A stretch of DNA of 64,000 nucleotides from positions 287,730 to 351,729 of the forward strand of contig JBGAKH010000005.1 of assembly GCA_044224515.1 (NCBI GenBank), in the 5' to 3' direction. This document shows, in pieces, positions 62,859-64,000 of the stretch. This DNA comes from JBBATK01 sp044224515 (GTDB lineage Bacteria > Bacteroidota > Ignavibacteria > Kapaibacteriales > NICIL-2). The notes under the pieces were generated by a model. That model was not told the DNA's origin, ran no database searches, and saw only the letters and a program-made list of their open reading frames with translations. Numbering within the stretch: the stretch's first letter is position 1; each line of letters begins with the position of its first letter. A program made the translations under genes and the position numbers.

Positions 62859-63623
62859 ATGTTACAAAGTTGGAGTACTTACAGTAAAATAGCGTTTATC
62901 ATATGCGTGTTCGTCTGCAGTCTGCAGTGCAATAACACGAGACATGATGAACTTGATGCACCCTCTAAATCGTATGTGTCGGAAAAGTACTCTCATGACT
63001 CGGCATATTATGTACATACTGTCAAAGAACTTATACGCCTCGATGACAGATATTTTTGGTATTACAAGAGAGAAAAATTGAATCCCGACATATTTGTCGA
63101 TTCACTCTTATATAGTGAAGATACATTAAAGTGTATTGCTCTAATCGTAGTTTATACTGTCGAGACCAGAATTAAAGAAAAACCAAATGAAAAGTATTAT
63201 GTAGGCTGGTACATGGTTGGAGTTAGAGACTCAGTTGGAGAACCCTGGACTGTATATTATCTGCAAGATGTGCCTGGAGGAGTGTTTGATACTTACCAAA
63301 AGATTCACGACAGTTTTAGAAATGTACTGTATCGACATTTTGCTGATATTCAAGAGGGCTGTCCCACTTTTTGTCCTGACACGGTTTACCCGCGTCAGTT
63401 CGATGCAATACATCACCAGAAGTATGTGAATATTAATTATGGCTGCAATCTTGGAGACCCAGGATTTTGGACTCAGAAGAACTTGCTGTGGCGTAAAAGC
63501 GTTCGCCGGCAAGGACTGTACAACTTTCAAACGTGGCACCATCAGGCTACACCAGATCAGGTGAAGGAGGATCCACATTTGGTGTACCCTGATAGCATGC
63601 TTGTCTGTTACAGAAGTAGGTGA
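62859..63623 (+). CDS. Orphan lipoprotein in the cassette array
   Basis: 254 residues from the ATG at 62859; the longer open frame starts inside repeat B and is rejected. The signal peptide ends in a lipobox (FIICVFVCSLQC). The mature part is rich in Tyr, Trp and Asp (YVHTVKELIRLDDRYFWYYK, EKYYVGWYMVGVRDSVGEPW, VYYLQDVPGGVFDTYQKIHD). No family recognised. Length and complete signal suggest an intact gene. AT-rich codons like the rest of the array. It may be an immunity or surface lipoprotein acquired with the array. Confidence 0.6.
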   Translation: MLQSWSTYSKIAFIICVFVCSLQCNNTRHDELDAPSKSYVSEKYSHDSAYYVHTVKELIRLDDRYFWYYKREKLNPDIFVDSLLYSEDTLKCIALIVVYTVETRIKEKPNEKYYVGWYMVGVRDSVGEPWTVYYLQDVPGGVFDTYQKIHDSFRNVLYRHFADIQEGCPTFCPDTVYPRQFDAIHHQKYVNINYGCNLGDPGFWTQKNLLWRKSVRRQGLYNFQTWHHQATPDQVKEDPHLVYPDSMLVCYRSR

Positions 63624-63641
63624 GAGGATATGTTACAGGGA

Positions 63642-63744
63642 CCGACACTTAAACGCACCTACTCCGAACGAAAGTAGCGGTTTTCAGATTGAATTCGCAT
63701 ATTCCGGATGAGCGCGAGTGCGTCGTTCGGCCCGGCGTTTCCAC
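63642..63744 (+). repeat. Dispersed repeat B, copy 3
   Basis: Closest to copy 1 (CGAAAGTAGCGGTTTTCAGA, then the GCGCGAGTGCGTCGTT block and GGCCCGGCGTTTCCAC). It lies 18 bp after the stop of the 254-residue lipoprotein gene. No gene is seen between here and the IS21-like end. Confidence 0.85.
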
Positions 63745-63881
63745 TACACATACTAAAGCTCAAGTTGAATCGGGTATAATAGAGCCCGTTAGTATGACTA
63801 GAGTTGAAACTCCACTTTTAACACAATCAAAGTAAGATATGATTAAAGCAACTGTGATATACTTGTATAATCCGACGAATT

Positions 63882-64000
63882 TGACCACCTGATTCCGGTC
63901 CAACCTGACCACCCAATTCCGATCCAATCTGACCACCCCTTCCGAGCCAAGCTGACCAGGCGATTCCGGACAAAACTGACCAGGCGTTTCCGGACCAAAC
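63882..64000. mobile_element. IS21-like terminal repeats at the window edge
   Basis: Five direct repeats of 23-24 bp with the form TGACCACCTGATTCCGGTCC start at 63882, 63906, 63930, 63953 and 63977 and run off the window. Multiple TGACCA(C/G)...TTCCGG repeats are a hallmark of the ends of many IS21-family elements, where the transposase binds. The genes (istA/istB type) would lie beyond 64000. The outer tip may be near TGTATAATCCGACGAA at about 63864. Confidence 0.7.

Noticed and set aside
1..64000. tRNA, rRNA, riboswitch or replication origin
   Set aside because: I looked for tRNA arm sequences, rRNA conserved cores and DnaA-box clusters while reading and found none that held up. A dedicated search could still find a short RNA.

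Overview
The window looks like a chromosomal segment of a Bacteroidota/Chlorobiota-type (FCB group) bacterium. The basis is the protein content: at least six proteins end in a type IX secretion (T9SS) C-terminal sorting domain, there are giant RHS proteins of the Bacteroidota style, a TonB-dependent receptor, OmpA-like envelope proteins, lipoproteins with LxxC-type lipoboxes, and TPR-linked class III cyclases. A Kapabacteria-like lineage would fit, but this is inference; no rRNA or tRNA gene was seen and no search was possible. Nearly every gene encodes an envelope, secreted or signalling protein; there is almost no central metabolism.

Layout. 0-6.4 kb: the end of an unknown gene, a small conserved cytosolic protein (624-1118), a TonB receptor (1380-3611, minus) with a possible small secreted protein upstream, and a T9SS-exported SGNH-hydrolase-like protein (4604-5689). 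6.5-24.8 kb: a tightly coupled four-gene operon. It encodes a T9SS-sorted protein, a 2247-residue SpvB/TcB-like giant, a 2571-residue RHS giant, and an outer-membrane barrel protein with a long coiled coil. 25.3-38.8 kb: a second envelope operon made of a 3463-residue repetitive fibre, a T9SS-sorted cohesin-like protein, and an outer-membrane protein with two OmpA-like domains. The fibre contains 225-bp and 60-bp tandem repeats, a YadA-like beta-roll, an S74-type chaperone and a T9SS tail.

39.2-42.5 kb (minus): an ECF sigma factor, an anti-sigma factor fused to a barrel-like domain, and a lipoprotein, closed by a clear terminator. 42.9-47.6 kb: two TPR/class III nucleotide cyclases pointing away from each other with a tiny Ig-like protein between them. 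47.7-57 kb: an OmpA-family protein, two large T9SS-exported proteins (one a BNR propeller), a small lipoprotein and a probable DUF4919 protein.

57-64 kb: a clearly different, AT-rich accessory region. It holds small secreted or lipoprotein orphan genes, start-less toxin-tip fragments and two families of dispersed repeats (about 184 bp and 104 bp). An IS1380-like element sits inside it, and IS21-like end repeats run off the window. One toxin tip is recognisable as an RNase A-like (CdiA-CT type) domain followed by an ATGA-overlapping immunity candidate. I read the region as an array of displaced polymorphic-toxin tips and immunity genes.

The most interesting parts are the split RHS operon with its own barrel protein, the T9SS fibre that places a predicted self-cleaving chaperone before its secretion tail, and the toxin/immunity cassette array.
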